64,000 bases of DNA, taken from NCBI GenBank assembly GCA_027574665.1, contig CM050650.1:99607086-99671085 (forward strand). Reading direction: 5' to 3'. Shown piece by piece: positions 34,621 to 46,539 of this stretch (position 1 is the first letter of the stretch; every line of letters starts with the position of its first letter). Under the pieces are notes generated by a model. That model saw nothing but the letters and a program-made list of their open reading frames with translations, ran no database searches and was not told the origin of the DNA. The position numbers were made by a program, and so were the translations under genes. The DNA is from Rhynochetos jubatus. Its lineage: Eukaryota > Chordata > Aves > Eurypygiformes > Rhynochetidae.

Positions 34621-37600
34621 ATTACAGCTATACTACATATGTGCTAAGATTAAAATTAGTCTTTCATCTCTCTCCATGTGAAGTATAGAAGAGAACTGGT
34701 GATGGTTTTGGTGCTCTCAATGTAAAAGATGTTTATTTGATATCTTACATTTCTTCATTTCCAGTAAACTTTTAATGTTGTTGGACCAGTCAGTAATATT
34801 TGTATTAACTTTAAAAAGTGAAATTCTCACCAAATAGTCATTGCTTCTAACTTGCATTTAACATCTACATTAAAAAAAAAGGGAAAATTCTTTAATTAAC
34901 ACACCTCTAAACTAGGACAGTAAAGTTTTGAGATTCAAAGACCTACACATATGTACTACTTATTAAAAGCCTCAGACATCTGAAGAGGTGGTCTGAACTA
35001 GACTAAATCCCAAATTGTGCTTGGTAAGTGCTTGGGTGCAGTATTGCCTGGTTGAGGCTGCCAAGTATGGTTATAACAATTAAATAGTTTAGACAATTGA
35101 GTTGCCACGCCCACTCCTTTTCTCATACTACTTAATTTACTAATATGAAGACAGTGAAGGGGCTCTAGAAGGCCCAATAAAGAAAACAAACCCCAGCAGG
35201 CAATATGGCAAGAGAAAGATGAAAAAAATTAGGAAAAAGAAAGTCTGTAGCCCAGTGCTACATCTGAAATATAAAGACCATGCTTTATGTAGAAAAGAAA
35301 GGAGTCTTGTGACGTAAAGCTTGAAAAGTACACTCTATCCAGCTAGTCAGAGAGAAGCTACAGAGGTCAGTTCTCTGTAACAAGTAATGGTTGCTTACCC
35401 AGCGTGGGAAATAAAGGTATTTCAGCTCTACAGGCAAGAGCATGAGATGGTACAGCTGCTAGAAGTTGAAGCCAGGCCACTTCCCTGAGGATGAAAATTA
35501 AACGTTGGAACACTTCATCAGAAGAGGTAGAGGAACGTTAAGCTCTTGCAGAGATATTGAATTTCATTTTTAAAAGCCAGTCATTGATCCATCTCATGGG
35601 AACAATCCTGTAGTCACTGTTCAGAGCAAGCCTGTGCAGATCTCCGTGTAGTCCCATGGCAACACTTGAACTTCTCTGGGCTGAGCTGCCCCAGTATAAT
35701 GACATGACACAGCAGACTGAATCAGAGTCCTCCGTGTGTGTCCTGCCATGCCCTATGCCCAGATCTTGGCCAGGAGTCCAGTTCAGGCCAGTCTCCCTGG
35801 AATTACCAGAGCATGGTAAGTCCCTTCTTGAAGCTACATGCACTGCTAGTGCCAGCCCCACAGAAGGGGGGAGCTAGCATGGCATGTTTCTAACACTCTT
35901 GGTTTGGGGCACTGTAGGCTTGTTTTGAATTTTCTGCTCTCATTGTCATTTGCATTAGTCTTCGGACCAAAGAACTTCTCCACTTGAGAAGCTCTGGCTT
36001 ATCTCCCACTGCATACATGTCCAAAAGACAACTGCTCAGCTTATATGTAAAAAACAAGCAATCTCTCCTCCCCAATACTGATCAAATGTTTTTGCAGAGT
36101 TTTTCATGATGGACTGTTGGCAAGCTACTGAAAATACCCCTACTGTGACTGTGAAAAGGAGAGCTAGAATTCACACTTTTAATGATTGCTAGGAAGACCT
36201 GACAACAATAAAGATGCATAATTAGTAATAATTTAAAGAGCAGACTGTTGTTACAAAATGTAATTCACAAACCCAGTTCTCTCTCTTCTCTTCCAAATTA
36301 ATAAATGTTTTCTGGCTGTCCAGTCCTAAGCTTCCCACCACCCCCCAACACAAAAACCAAAAGCTCTTACCAGTATTTAAGAGTCTCGGACTCTCTCTAG
36401 AGCCAACTGAAGCAATCCATTTAGTAAAGAAGGAACTATACCGCAAATGGGGAGCATATGTGTGCTTACAGTGATGTTCTTTATAATGGGATTGTTTAAT
36501 CTGGCGTTACTATATAATATAGCTGCTTCTCATTCAAGAACCTGAAATTTTAGAAAGAAAAACTACTAAAAAGACCAGAGCTCCAGATTTACATCTTTTA
36601 TTTTTCTGCCAGTACTTTAATGAAGAATATTTAGTCATCTGCAGGTGTATTAGATTTTTCTATTCACAGTAGATTTTATAAGAGATGTTTGAGATGTGTC
36701 TTCAACAAGGACGGTGACAAACACTACCAAAAGACTTTCTGTTAGAGGAACAGGCAGTTCCTATCTCACCATATATGTGTTATATTTAAATTTGCTCATT
36801 TATAAGGTCAGAGAAGTGTATGGAAAAAAGTCCCCAGTAGGAAGAAATTACAGTCAGATACATCAGAGGAAACTATATCCAGACAATGAATTGTGGAGAT
36901 GGGTTCAAGACCAAATAACCAGGAACTTTAAAAGTAATTCAATCAGTTTGAGAAACAAATTGTTTTTGGCACTTTACACAATTCTGTAATGGAAAATTTA
37001 ATTAAAAATTAAGAAACTTGTCCAACCTTTGTATTTCCTGGCCCTAATTTAGCTAGGTCTGTTATAAAACCTTTCTTTTATGAGGGTAAATTACATTCTG
37101 TCTGTGAACTATGGAAACATTTCATTCCCACTTCAGCTGTGGAGACAGAAGCACGGTCACAGTCACCTCTGCTTCACTAATGGCTGTGTGCCAAAGGAAC
37201 ATGGAAACCGTAAAAAAAACCTCTAGGCTGCATTCTTTTCTCCTCTGCTACAACACCTTAAAAATAAAGGAATTCTTTCTTTGAAAAGATGGGGAAATTC
37301 TTGCATAGAGCATGGAAAATGCCAACATTCAAAGAAATGTATTTCTTCTTTAGACCCTTAAAATCATTCACAAGTTTTTCAGTTAATTAAATCTGATGTT
37401 ACCACTTGCAAAGTAAGCCACATATGTTCAGAGCAGTGTGGAATCAGCAGTTATCGGTTCTTAGAGTAGTAATTAAAGTTCATACTAGAATTCCCACTAG
37501 GAAGAATACTGTTGCTGTTTACCATTTAGGATCAGTGGATTTTAACTTAATTTTTACATGAAGTGATACACTACTTTGCTGCAGGCAATACTGATTCAGT

Positions 37601-37863
37601 ACACTGGGGTTTCTTTAAAACTGTCAATTTTCAGAGCACAGAAAACATACAATTAATTGAGATACAAGCAAGCATTGATTCTGGAGATTAGTTCTTGACT
37701 TCATAGCTTGTTAAGCTGAAGTGTATGAGTAAAAAGAGAAAAGGGGCATAGGAGCTAGGGAGATTAATAATATGATAAATAACATCTTTTAAAGTTAACT
37801 GGATTGTTATTATATAAAAACAGCAGCTGGCAAATATAATCAGCCCACATCACAGTGAGTGTG
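34621..37863. other. Unique non-coding DNA
   Basis: No gene supported. Open frames at 35538-35861 (minus, 107 codons) and 36696-36989 (plus, 97 codons) have no recognised domain. The part near 35650-35880 is more GC-rich and ends in CATGGTAAGT, which could be a splice donor, but nothing else supports an exon. Confidence 0.55.
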
Positions 37864-38271
37864 TGTGGTGGGTTGACCCCAGCTGGAGGCTGGGTGCCCA
37901 CTAAAGCCACTCTATCACTCTCCTCGTCAGCTGGGCAGGGGAGAGAAAATACAACAAAAGGATCATGGATCAAAATAAGGACAGGGAGAGATCACTCAGC
38001 AATTACTGTCATGGGCAAAACAGACTTGACTTGGGGAAATCAGTTCATTTCCAATCAAATCAGAGTAGGATAATGAGAAATAAACCCAAACTTTAAATCA
38101 CCTTCCCCCAACCCTCCATTCTTCTGAGGCTCAACTTCACTCCTGCTTTCTCTACCTCCTGTGCCCCAGCAGTGCAGTGGGACAAGGAATGGGGGCTGTG
38201 GTCAGTCCATCACATGCTGTTTCTGCTGCACCTTCCTCCTCAGGGGCAGGACTCCTCACACTCTTCACAAA

Positions 38272-38468
38272 CTGCTCCAGTGTGGGTCCCTCTTGTGGGA
38301 TGCAGTCCTTCAGGAGCAGCCTGCTCCAGCATGGGTTCCCCATGGGGTCATGAGTCCTGCCAGCAAACCTGATCCAGCCTGGGCTCTCCTCTCCACAGGA
38401 GCCTGCTTGAGCATGGGCTTCTCACAGGGTCACAGCCTTCTTGGGGCATCCCTCTGCTCCAGCATGGG
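38272..38468. repeat. Degenerate tandem motif CTGCTCCAGCATGGG, five copies
   Basis: Copies start at 38272, 38321, 38369, 38403 and 38454, spaced 34-51 bases apart with CCATGGGGTCA-type spacers. It is an internal array of this LTR family. The minus (sense) strand form is CCCATGCTGGAGCAG. Confidence 0.8.
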
Positions 38469-38707
38469 GTCCTCCCTGGGCTGCAGGTGGGTCTCTGCTC
38501 TTCTGTGACCCTCCATGGCTGCAGGGACACAGCCAGCTTCACCATGGTCTGCACCCCGGGTTGATGGGGAAGCTTTGCACTGGTTCCTGAAGCACCTCCT
38601 CCTCCTTCTCCACTGACCTGGGTGTCTGCAGATTTGTTTATCTAACATATTCTCACTCCTCTCTCTGGCTGCAGGTTGTTATGCAGGTTTCTCCCCCTTT
38701 CACCCTT

Positions 38708-38713
38708 CTTATA
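38708..38713 (-). promoter_or_regulatory. TATA-like box of the second-family LTR
   Basis: TATAAG on the minus strand within ATGTATAAGAAGGG, at about 175 bases from the LTR's sense 5' end. Confidence 0.4.
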
Positions 38714-38888
38714 CATGTTTTCCCAGAGGCACTAACACCATCGCTGATGGGCTCAGCCTTGGCCAGTGGCAGGTCCATTTTGGAGCTGGCTGGCATTGGC
38801 TCTATTGGACATAGGGGAAGCTTCTAGCACCTTCTCATAGAAGCCACCCCTGTAGCTCCATTTCCTACCAAAACCGTGCCACACAAAC

Positions 38889-39149
38889 TGTCCCTCCAAA
38901 AGATGCAGCATCTTTTTTCTTATCACCTGTCCTCAACTACCAACTGGAGCAGAGAGGTGTTGCGGCTTACTTCCAATCTCTTTAAGTCTTCTGTCATTAT
39001 AAAGGTTTGTGTACTCCTACGGTTCCATCAATGAGTACCACCTTATTGCTCCTGTGCTTGCTTTTGTCTCCTTCAGGCTGCTTTTTAGCTCACCCAGGCA
39101 AGCCTTAGGAACAAGCAGAGATGACTGGGAGGAAGAGGGATTAGATGGA
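38889..39149. other. Short unique stretch
   Basis: Nothing recognised between the LTR and the small LTR relic. Confidence 0.5.
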
Positions 39150-39171
39150 TGTTGTGGTTTAATCTGACTCA
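39150..39171 (-). mobile_element. Putative 22-bp LTR scar (TGTCCTGGTTT family)
   Basis: TGTTGTGGTTTAATC (39150-39164) matches 15 of 15 the reverse of the LTR end at 684-698. What follows (TGACTCA) ends in CA but is a poor match to the other LTR end, and the flanks (ATGGA; TATGG or ATGGG) give only an imperfect duplication. Treated as a probable collapsed LTR by comparison with 46514-46534. Confidence 0.4.
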
Positions 39172-42100
39172 TATGGGAGATTAAAAAATACAGAAATGCT
39201 CACCATGTCTTCTGCCAAAAGAATAAGGGCTTCTGAATAAAATTAAAGGGTGGCTGGCTCCCCCAAAAAGGAAGGTAGATCTTATCAGTGAAGGTGTAAG
39301 CTGTGGAAGGGAATGAAAAGATACAGATGCTAAATTTCATATAGCTCAGAAAAAGTTATCAGATATATCCAAGGAAGAAAGATTCAGTAAAGGTTTATTA
39401 AACACATACTCTTGACAAAGAAACTCTCGAGCTGCATGGTGCTGAAAGTTCAAAGAGCACCCTGATGTCCTTGTATCCTGGGTATCTCCTGATGACCATT
39501 GGGGATGATGTGATGCAGAGCCAGATGGGCTGGTGTAGGTCACCCTTTCTGTTCTCCCTGTCTGTACTCGCCTTATGTTAAAAATTGCTAACAGGCTTCA
39601 GAGTTGCTCTTTAATGCCTGGGTAGCTGATCCCTAATAAGTAGCAGAAGATGAAGAACAAATACACCTCCTGCTTCTAATTTTCCACTGTATCTGCTTCA
39701 GAGGAGACAGAATATGGCTGTGCATTTCTCCAGTAAGAATAAGAAAAAGGAAATGAACACTCTGGCCAGCTATGTTCTCCTGAAAGCAGCTCACTTCAAC
39801 GCTTGCACGAATACTGATGAACAGTGAAATGAATTTCAGCTGCCTTTTCCTGTAGAAAATATCTTGGGATCTTGTATGGCAATAAAAACACAGAGATCAT
39901 GGAAATCATGACTGCATGCAACTGAGTGAAAAACATTGAAATTTGGGAAAGATTAGCTATTTAAATGTCTGCTTAGCACTTTCAAAACCTCTTTGAATGA
40001 AATCTGTTTCTTCAAATACTGTGCTGAATGTTTTCAGTGAAGATTTCAGAGTCATATGACAGAGACAGCTAAACCTTAGCACATATTGTATCAAACAATG
40101 ATTGAAATGTATCTTGTAAACTCATTCAAGACTAACAAATGCAAAAAAAAAAAAATCCCAGATAGAAAACTATATATTTATGCAAATGTTCCAAATAAGA
40201 TGATTTTGGGTAAAGGTAACAGCAGCCCACTGAAGAAATCTTTGTACTTGGTAATTCTGTTCCAGTAAACTGCATCATTTTGAGCACATAGGTAGTTAGA
40301 TGTGAGATCCTACTTCATGAATTTAAAGGTCACGGCATCATTGGAAAAGTGATTTTCCAGCAATGTGTTCTGTGCCCTTGAATTTGTTATGATTTTTCCA
40401 TTCTTAATATCTCTGTTTATTAGCTTGGAATCCTTGCTGACTACTTCATATGTTTTTAGAGCAAACATTACAAGTCAAAGGGTGATTCTTTGGACACGGA
40501 AATCTGAGAGTTTGAAAGATTTCCTGCCTAAGGAAAAAAAAGTCACTAAATATCAATTAAAAGTTATCTGGCTTTTACTATTTAAATGTCTCTGCACATG
40601 TTTAACAGTAGTATTAGTCTGGCTAGAATATTTCATTTGGCCTTGACTACCGTGACTGTCTTCCTTGTAGAAAAGTACAAAAGCTGTATTTGTATAGATA
40701 GATCTAATCTCCTGAACAACCAAGTAAAAAGGCAATTTTGAGAAAGAAAAAAAAAAAAAAGCTATTTACTCAAAGTATAAAAGCATCTTAGTCTCTTGTG
40801 TACCTGTGTTTTTAAGGATACTGATATTTAAAGTGCGTAATGTAACTTGTAAAAATGTCAACTCTGTAACATGTAAGGAAGAAAAACCAACAAAAACTAA
40901 TGCTATTTGTACCAGTCCTGGGGAAAATAAAAGGCAAAAGAGGCAAGACAACAAATTTATATGGTCTCATTTTTAATAAAAAGTAATTTTTATTCTGCAG
41001 ATACTGGTGGGCTAAAAGTTATAAAGCAAGGCCCCTACATCCTGGTTTTTGTGAATAACAAATATTTCACATGTAAAGTAAAAGAGGTAGTTAAATCCCT
41101 CCTGCTCCTTTTCTAATTGCATATTTTGTACTAAACTGTGTACCAGAGCAGTACTTCCAACTTCAGTTATAAATTGATGTGAAGAGGTCTTATTGTGGAA
41201 AGACTGATATAAATTTTAATGGTTACAGTGAGAAGACATTTAATTCTGTGGTTATATGGTGGTGTCTGCACATTTGTGGTTGAAAACAAACTTTAACCAT
41301 GGATTTCAACTGTATGCTTTCATTCTGAAAAGATATAGGGTGGTTCTTGTTAAAAAATTGTGATAATAAAATGCCTTTGTGTGTGTGTTTATAATGAAGA
41401 GTTTAACCTACAGACAACAAATAGATTAAATAAGTTGCATGCAGAGAGTTTAGAACAAAGGTTTGATCTAAAGCCTACAGGATCTTTAAACCTTCTTACT
41501 CCTCATAAATGTGGTGATTAGAGTCCTCTGAAATGTTTTTAAATGCGCTCTGACTGTGGCAAAGAACAATACTGAGACCTGAGGAATCCATGTGCATTTT
41601 CTTAAGGCAATGTATAGCCACTACCAGCCATGACCTAAATATTTTGCATTCAAACAGCCACAGTCTCTAGAATATAAACTTCTATATTTGCAATCATTGT
41701 TCCTTAGATGCATACTGTGAAATCTTCTTTTATCTTCTTAAATCTACACAGAAGAATATTAAAAGTCCATTATCCAGTATACTTTTGCTCCCCCAGTGCT
41801 ATTTACACTTATACTCTTATCTCAGCTGTGTCACTGTAAAATTTGGAAGAGTTTAAGGAATTCAGTGCAATTACTTCAGATTAATGCTGTTATCACTTAT
41901 ATCCAAATGTTGCTTTTAATCATATAAGACATTTAACTTCCTTGTGTGTTCTCATTTCTGCATAGTGGTGAAAAGAAGCCATTAATAAAAATAATGGCAT
42001 GGAGCCTTGGAATGGTCATGAGACAGAAAAGAGATCAGAGGGATAATTCTGGTGACCCTAACAACTTTGCTAGTCATAAGTAGCTCCATCAAATTCAGTA

Positions 42101-45100
42101 ACTGGTAGCAGAGTAAAGGTATTGAGTGAGAGTACTAAGGTGTAGTGGAAGTACTCTGCAGTTGCATGATTTAATAAACTGAAGTTCAGGAATGCTTCTT
42201 CAGAGCTTCCAAAACACTGTGTCTTCAGCGCAACAGGATGCTTAGAGTATAACTGTAAGCATAAGAAAAGGAAAAGCAAGGAGAGCATACCAGTTCTCAA
42301 AATTAGGAAGGTCCTTAAATCCCTTTTTAATTTGAGAATTATATTTGACTCTGTGTGTGTATACAGAAGGCATGATATGAAGATTGATAATAAACTAGGT
42401 AGCCTTAACTGAACTGCTCTACAAAATGCACTAGGCAGCAGGTGGTAACATTCCTATTTCTGTCTCTGAGTTTAATGTCAAAAGTCATGTTTTATATTTT
42501 ATTAAGACATCAGAAAGCTGCAGATGTGCTCCCAGGCTTGCAGAAAAACATTCTGTAATTTGGATTAGCTCACCAATATGTGAAAGGAACTGGAGATGCT
42601 CTGTGGTCTTTTTTAAAGCTCAGAAATAGAAGTAAAGAATGAAGGGTTTGCTAAGGAGAAAAAAAAAAAAAGATGAAAGATGAAAAATCAGTTAGTTGGG
42701 TAAAGAGCAAATGATATTTGTAGGTAGAAACTTAATATGAAGAAGTGAGCAGGAAGACTACCATACAATTGGTAGATCCACAACCATGACTTCAAGATAT
42801 GCTGACTAGATTGATGAACTGTCTTACAGAGAATAAAAACAGGGTGTTGATGGTTAGAAGACATTTATGTTCCAACATTACTACAACAGGCAGATAAAAA
42901 CCTACTAATGCTTTGTACAATAGCATTTCATCTTTGGTCTGGTATGAATGTCAGAATAGGAGTAGGTTGGGCTGTGTGTGTGTTGTGAACCTGATGCTAC
43001 AGAGCTAAAATGAGCTTAATAAGAATGGAAAATATAGTCTCTTTGTAGAATAGAATTTGCTCTGGGTTTCTCTTCACCCCAGCCTTCAGTATGACAGACT
43101 CCTGTTAACTGGGAAGAAGTGGATTGCCTGCTGGGTAAAGTGGGAGAAGGGGCTGTCTGCATCTCTACACCTGACATTCTGTGTGACCTTAAATGAGCCA
43201 CGCAGGGCCAAATTTACTACTTATGCTTTACTCACAGTTTCCATTAAAACATGTCTTTCCTCTTCAATAATGTAATTAAAATCAATTTCCCCTTTTTCAG
43301 GGATGAATTAATTGGTCTAAATAATGTTTTATTTTCTATTAGCTCCAGTCATCTTAACTAAGCTATTTACAGTGTAAACTGAGCTGCTGCTACGCTGGAC
43401 AAATTTAGGCTCTCTGCACTGCAGAATTTCATCTGCAGAAATGATGGTAGAAATGGCAGTCTGACTCAGGGAGATAGAGCAAGACTAATTCATTAGAACC
43501 TCTAAAATGCAGTTTATAAATGAGAAAAACCTGTGGAATCTGGTTTTAGGTAGACGCAGTAATAGTCTTCTTGCCTCCTAGATGGAGCTAAAGCACTTGT
43601 CTGCTGTATCTTGGCTTGTGGGATGGAGGAAAGCAATTAACACGACAAACATCATTGCTGCCTTTTGCATTCCACGATCAGTATTACCTGCAATTTTATA
43701 CATTCCTCAGAACACAGAATAATAATAAAAAAAGTTTGGCCTCCATTCTGGGAGGACAGTCTTTTGTGAGAGTAAAGCAGTCTAAAATTTACGAAGCCTC
43801 TTTTTACTTCTCTGCAGCCAGGCAGTGCTGCTCGCTAGATATACGCTTCAGCAAGCGCTGCCAGGTATCCAGTTCAGCCTCCTGGAAGATTAATGTTCAG
43901 TTTTCTTCCCCCCTAGTTCTCATAAAGGATAGATAAAAGAGTCCTGCCCCCAGGATAGAGACTGCACATGCAGTCTAGATGAGACCTCTTCAGTGTTTAT
44001 AAAGGAAGCGATGCCCCAATGTTGAAAGCAAAGAATCTAAAAATGAAACCTACAAAACGAGGGACCATCATGAGCTTAGTGTAGGCATAAAAGGAAAGCA
44101 AACCTTGCAGCTTTATTTACGTGCAAACAAACACAGTCTAACAAAACCTAGCAGAAACCTCACAAGACCAAATGTAACAGTGCCATATGTATTCTATTTC
44201 TGGGAAGGTCATACAGTGTTAGGAAAAAGGCATTCCTTTTTCACAGCCCTGGTGAAACTTCAATTAAGTCATAAGCATATGTACAAGTCTGTATCTGTCT
44301 ATGCAATTCGGTACCATCAGTATACTAATTCACTTAATTTTAACAACCTCATTTGTGGTGAACATCAGTGTTCAGTGCACTCCGCATGGCCACAGTTTGG
44401 GGTGAATAGGCTGGATGAAGAAATGGATGAGGCCGATCAAAACAACCACAAGGTGGAAAGTGGAAAGGGAGGAGTCAAAAGCTCCTCACACTGTACAGAA
44501 AGACAAAAAAATGACAACAGATGGGACCAGAGTCTAAGAACATTAAAAAAAGAATAACACCATACCTAAAGAAGAATTTTTTACAGTTTAAGAAGGGAAA
44601 AAGGATGAAGAGATGGCTGGTGGCTAGTGCATCAGCTGCAGTGTCAACTAGCATCTGGGAAAAAGATGCTGGCTATCTGGGTAAGGTAGTAAGTGAAACT
44701 GCTATAGCAAATCAGCATAGCAGAGTCACTGCCCAAGAGAACATCAAATCCTTTCCTCTGGGTTACTGGACTTCTGTCTATGCTTTTGGACTCATCAAAC
44801 AAACAGATCTGAAGTGCAGCCAAACAGGTGCTCCTGGATCTTTATGTCTGGCATCTGGCCCATGTGCATTGCTTGTGATTTTAATAGCAATGATTTATTG
44901 CAATATCTTACGATGTTTTTTAATTATTTAATTTGCTGCTTTAAATGGTTTTTAATTATTTAATACATGTTTGTTCCTTTATGTTGCTGCGTATAATAAT
45001 CTGTGACACTGATCCTACAATGACTTCCTTATTGGTGTGCCTCTTTTCCACTGTGGATCTGCATAAAGGCTCTATGCATATTTGTGGATTTTCATCACTT

Positions 45101-45599
45101 CTTTGAATTGAGCAATAAATATCTATAAAAACTATGCACTGAAATATACCTTGGTTCAAGTCTTTAAGGATTTTTAACTCTCTGATAGGAATAACTTGCA
45201 ATATACTTGAACTAATCTACAGAGATCAGATTAATGAAGTAGAACAGAGTGGAAATTTATTAATGTGAATATGCAAATGTAGTATATTTGCTTGGTAATG
45301 AGTAGACCATATTGGACAAGTCATTTATAAATGAATATGTAGACAAATCTGTCCGTAACACAATCCATATTCCTTAGGGGAATTAAAACTTTCAAATTAT
45401 TGCTTGATACTGAAAATCAGGAATTTATGTTGTGATGCCAATCGTATGTTATGGAAAGGGAAGTATTTAGAAATCAAGTTCCAGCTTTAAAAATGAACAT
45501 ACATAGTCACATTGTTATTACATACAGGCTCATACCAAGTTTTCACAAGACCAAATCGTCCCAACAGATCTGAAATTCTAAAATTTTGGACTGCCATCT
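39172..45599. other. Unique AT-rich non-coding DNA
   Basis: No repeat recognised. A cluster of open plus-strand frames lies at 43616-43936 (106 codons), 44105-44557 (150) and 44521-44931 (136). None shows a domain, signal peptide or family resemblance, and they are not called genes. Homopolymer A runs occur at 40144-40155, 40748-40760 and 42659-42671. TTTTTAATTATTTAAT occurs twice at about 44918-44964. Confidence 0.5.
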
Positions 45600-45695
45600 T
45601 GTTGCGGTTTAATCCCAGTCAGCAGCTAAGCACCACACAGCCTCATACTAGCTACTGTGAAGAGAATTGACTCTGTCCCAGCCAAAACCAGCACA
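45600..45695 (-). mobile_element. Mini solo LTR, 96 bp: both LTR ends, middle deleted
   Basis: The plus strand starts TGTTGCGGTTTAATCCCAGT then CAGCAGCTAAGCACCACACA, the sense 3' end of the TGTCCTGGTTT family in reverse. It then jumps into TACTAGCTACTGTGAAGAGA and CCCAGCCAAAACCAGCACA, the sense 5' end in reverse. About 43 bases from one end and 53 from the other remain, and roughly 450-700 bases of a normal LTR are missing. The flanks (CATCT; GACAT) are not an obvious duplication. Confidence 0.82.
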
Positions 45696-46508
45696 GACAT
45701 TTTTGTTATTCTTTGTCATACTCTGAACCTGGAAACCAATGAAAAATGGGTTCTTTTAATGTTTTCTGAGCCCTAGCTATCATTAGAATCTGGTCCATGC
45801 CTTCATTTGTTTTGATATAGTTCAGCTTGTTCTGTAGGCACACATACCTTGACCCTGCTCATTCAGAGCCATGTACTCTACACAGTATGTTTCATAAGTT
45901 AATATATAAGTTTTAGATCCCGACCAGGTTGGCATCTGGAAACTGAGGCCACAAACCATAGAATTTCCCTGTAAGAATCCTACCTCAACTCCAGAAATCC
46001 TAGTTGAGGGATATTATGCCACAAAAGAGGATGGTATGAAATTCAGACTCCCTCTCACTATTTCAGTGTATTTCCTCCTCCAGGCATGCCTAAATATTGC
46101 AAATACACAGTCCTGATTAGCAGCTAAATTCCATAACAACTTTCAAATTTATACGCTGTGGAGTCCTCTGAGAAGTTACTCATCAAAGATGGAAATACCC
46201 CATGCCATATAAAACATGTTAATGTTTTGTAACTGTGTAGTAGTCTTTTGGCATGGGACACAGTATAAAGCAGACTAAAATAAGAAACATTACATAAGCC
46301 TTTAAAGAATATCTATATAGGCCATATTTTTTCATCCTCCTCTGGCAACATCACTGCTGAGGTCTTGGCCAGATTCTCAAACACAGCAAATGCAGTTCAT
46401 ACCATCTGGTAGACCTGGTGACACAGCTGATGAAAACGTTTCTCTGCTGTACCCTATTGCTTACATCACTTGTCCTTCAAAACCTCCATGCTTATGTATA
46501 CCCAGATG
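45696..46508. other. Unique non-coding DNA between two collapsed LTRs
   Basis: About 0.8 kb, nothing recognised. Confidence 0.5.
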
Positions 46509-46513
46509 CTTTG
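46509..46513. repeat. Target-site duplication, left copy (CTTTG)
   Basis: CTTTG immediately before the 21-bp LTR scar; an exact copy follows it at 46535-46539. Confidence 0.75.
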
Positions 46514-46534
46514 TGTCGTGGTTTAACCAGCACA
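46514..46534 (-). mobile_element. 21-bp LTR scar flanked by a perfect 5-bp duplication
   Basis: The plus strand reads TGTCGTGGTTTAACC (46514-46528), 15 of 15 with the family's terminal sequence and 14 of 14 with the full LTR at 26184. It runs without gap into AGCACA (46529-46534), the other LTR terminus (compare CCAGCACA at 45688-45695 and CCCAGCACA ending at 26977). CTTTG flanks both sides. This is what remains if everything between the two LTR ends is removed. The same 21-base architecture occurs in the other orientation at 15948-15968. Confidence 0.75.
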
Positions 46535-46539
46535 CTTTG
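46535..46539. repeat. Target-site duplication, right copy (CTTTG)
   Basis: Exact copy of 46509-46513, directly after the terminal CA of the scar. Confidence 0.75.

Larger units (their letters stand above)
37864..38888 (-). mobile_element. Solo LTR of a second avian ERV family, ~1.0 kb
   Basis: The plus strand begins TGTGGTGGGTTGACCCCAGC and ends near CCGTGCCACACAAAC. The sense strand is minus: reading it, GCTCAGCCCATCAGCGATGG-type sequence (plus 38730-38755) precedes a TATAAG box (plus-strand CTTATA 38708-38713), then GGAGTGAGAATATGTTAG and a GC-rich tandem-motif region. This family is different from the copies at 1, 19240 and 26184. Short open frames on both strands (38152-38648) reflect its GC richness, not genes. 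No clear target duplication. Confidence 0.87.

Noticed and set aside
35656-35880. Possible exon ending in a CATGGTAAGT donor
   Set aside because: One splice-like site is not evidence; no matching acceptor or protein similarity found.
38152-38648. Several overlapping open frames on both strands
   Set aside because: They lie inside the GC-rich tandem-motif part of an LTR and are not genes.
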